Below, in pieces: positions 63,253-64,000 of a stretch of 64,000 bases of DNA. Numbering within the stretch: position 1 is the first letter of the stretch; every line of letters starts with the position of its first letter. Source of the stretch: TC-15 sp034437275. Lineage in GTDB: Bacteria > Chloroflexota > Anaerolineae > Aggregatilineales > Aggregatilineaceae. Under the pieces are notes generated by a model, which was given only the letters and a program-made list of their open reading frames with translations, searched no databases and had not been told where the DNA came from. The position numbers and the translations under genes are program-made. The stretch spans positions 1 through 64,000 of the forward strand of contig DAOTUD010000005.1 of NCBI GenBank assembly GCA_034437275.1. Reading direction: 5' to 3'.

Positions 63253-64000
63253 CCACCACCCCCTGCCGCAGCCGCCGGTATAACGCCACCGCCAGCCCGA
63301 CCAGAATCAACGTGCGGATCGCAATCACAAACACGTAAGGCAGCACCAGCGGCCCGCTGATCTCGCCGCCGGTGTCGCCCGTGCGCATGAACAACACCGG
63401 GTACTCCACGAAGCTGAGCAGGCTGAGCGTCAGGCACGCCAGCACGCCGTCGCGCGTGGGGAAGTTGAGCAAAATCAGCGGCGTCAGCGTCAGAATCCAC
63501 TGCGGACTCCAGCCGTGCGCCCACAGGAAGAAGATCACCAGCGTGATGGTGTAGAAGGCCAGCACGCCCTGGTCATCCTGGCGCAGCCGCCGCGTGAAAA
63601 TGTACACTCCCACCGCCGCAAACGGGATCAGCCGCAGCCAGGACGGGATCACCGGTTCGTTGCCGTAGGGTTTGAAGGCGTTGTCGGCGTCGAAGCGGGT
63701 GGCCGGGCCGGTGAAGCTGCCGGTGCGCGTGTTGCCGTCGATCAGCGCCCAGACGCTCTGGTAGGACGCCTTGTTGAACTGCGCCAGCAGAGACGCCGTC
63801 GCCATGCGCCCGCCCCACGCGACCAATCCGCCCAGCACCAGCCCCGCGATTACCAGCGTGATCACCGTATATTGCAGCGCCTGTTTGCGGTCGAAGAAAC
63901 GCCACACCGCCGGCAGGAGCAGCACCGGTGTATATTTGGTCAGCGTGCCGAGCGTGGTCACCAACGCTGACCGGTTGTTACGTCCCTCCAGCAGCCACGT
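63233..64000 (-). CDS. Polytopic glycosyltransferase-like protein, 5' end outside window
   Basis: The last 255 residues of a membrane protein continue past the right edge; the first visible codons (TWLLEGRNNRSALVTTLG) are in frame with no start needed. Several membrane spans and the motif LGTLTKYTPVLLLP, like the KPxP/KYxP motif of DUF2029/PIG-M-type mannosyltransferases, suggest the same GT-C class as its neighbours. HGWSPQWILTLTPLILL is also typical. It is the most upstream visible gene of the five-gene operon. Confidence 0.72.
   Translation of the reverse strand, partial: TWLLEGRNNRSALVTTLGTLTKYTPVLLLPAVWRFFDRKQALQYTVITLVIAGLVLGGLVAWGGRMATASLLAQFNKASYQSVWALIDGNTRTGSFTGPATRFDADNAFKPYGNEPVIPSWLRLIPFAAVGVYIFTRRLRQDDQGVLAFYTITLVIFFLWAHGWSPQWILTLTPLILLNFPTRDGVLACLTLSLLSFVEYPVLFMRTGDTGGEISGPLVLPYVFVIAIRTLILVGLAVALYRRLRQGVVDDGPAG

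Overview
The window is about 64 kb of GC-rich chromosomal DNA packed with long genes on both strands. The gene set points to the phylum Chloroflexota, most likely an Anaerolineae-type lineage. The signs are a fused glycyl-tRNA synthetase, an L31 protein with an extra C-terminal domain, many Thr/Pro-rich extracytoplasmic linkers, WL-rich acidic TPR proteins, a Tad pilus machine and a K+-independent membrane pyrophosphatase. The phylum call is inferred from protein character, not from a marker tree. No tRNA, rRNA, CRISPR array, transposase, phage gene or replication origin was recognised, and no stretch over about 300 bases lacks a gene or gene remnant.

Layout. 1-4.9 kb: glyQS (cut by the window start), an M1-type peptidase lipoprotein, then rplU-rpmA-rpmE behind a near-consensus promoter, and tdk. 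4.9-9.0 kb (mostly minus): esterase and CPBP membrane protease (overlapping), a decayed LytR-CpsA-Psr gene, a small conserved protein and a PAS histidine kinase with a degenerate ATPase half. 9.1-15.3 kb (plus): a histidine phosphatase/DUF3090/SCO1664-kinase trio familiar from Actinobacteria, then MoxR-DUF58-DUF4129, closed by a bidirectional terminator. 15.3-19.7 kb: a membrane TPR protein, divergent thpR-rsfS, and ndk. 19.7-26.4 kb: two adjacent giant acidic proteins (876 and 1319 aa) built of WL-motif repeats with TPR blocks at opposite ends. 26.4-31.4 kb: a histone-deacetylase-like hydrolase, hppA, and an AIR-synthase-like gene behind a structured leader RNA ending in a terminator. 31.4-36.3 kb (plus): a membrane Ig-like protein, pth, mfd. 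36.3-41.8 kb (minus): folC, a Schlafen/AlbA_2 regulator, a beta-propeller lipoprotein and degV. 42-46.3 kb (plus): Ig-like protein, solute-binding lipoprotein and two GT2 glycosyltransferases. 46.3-55.1 kb (minus): an uncharacterised transferase-like gene, hpf, comFC and the Tad genes tadC, tadB, tadA, cpaE, cpaB. 55.3-57.1 kb: a DegS/DegU-like two-component pair. 57.3-64 kb: five overlapping multi-membrane glycosyltransferase-like genes (the last cut by the window end).

How it fits together. Translation and its upkeep are strongly represented (L21, L27, L31, GlyRS, Pth, RsfS, HPF), as is envelope biology: Tad secretion ATPase and inner-membrane platform, GT2 and GT-C glycosyltransferases, and lipoproteins with Thr/Pro stalks that would be natural glycosylation or cell-surface substrates (inference). 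The parts least explained by known systems are the paired WL-repeat/TPR giants at 19.7-26.4 kb, the riboswitch-like leader at 31.12-31.32 kb, the L31-alphaCTD fusion, and a TGTGGGAT repeat found in two intergenic regions.
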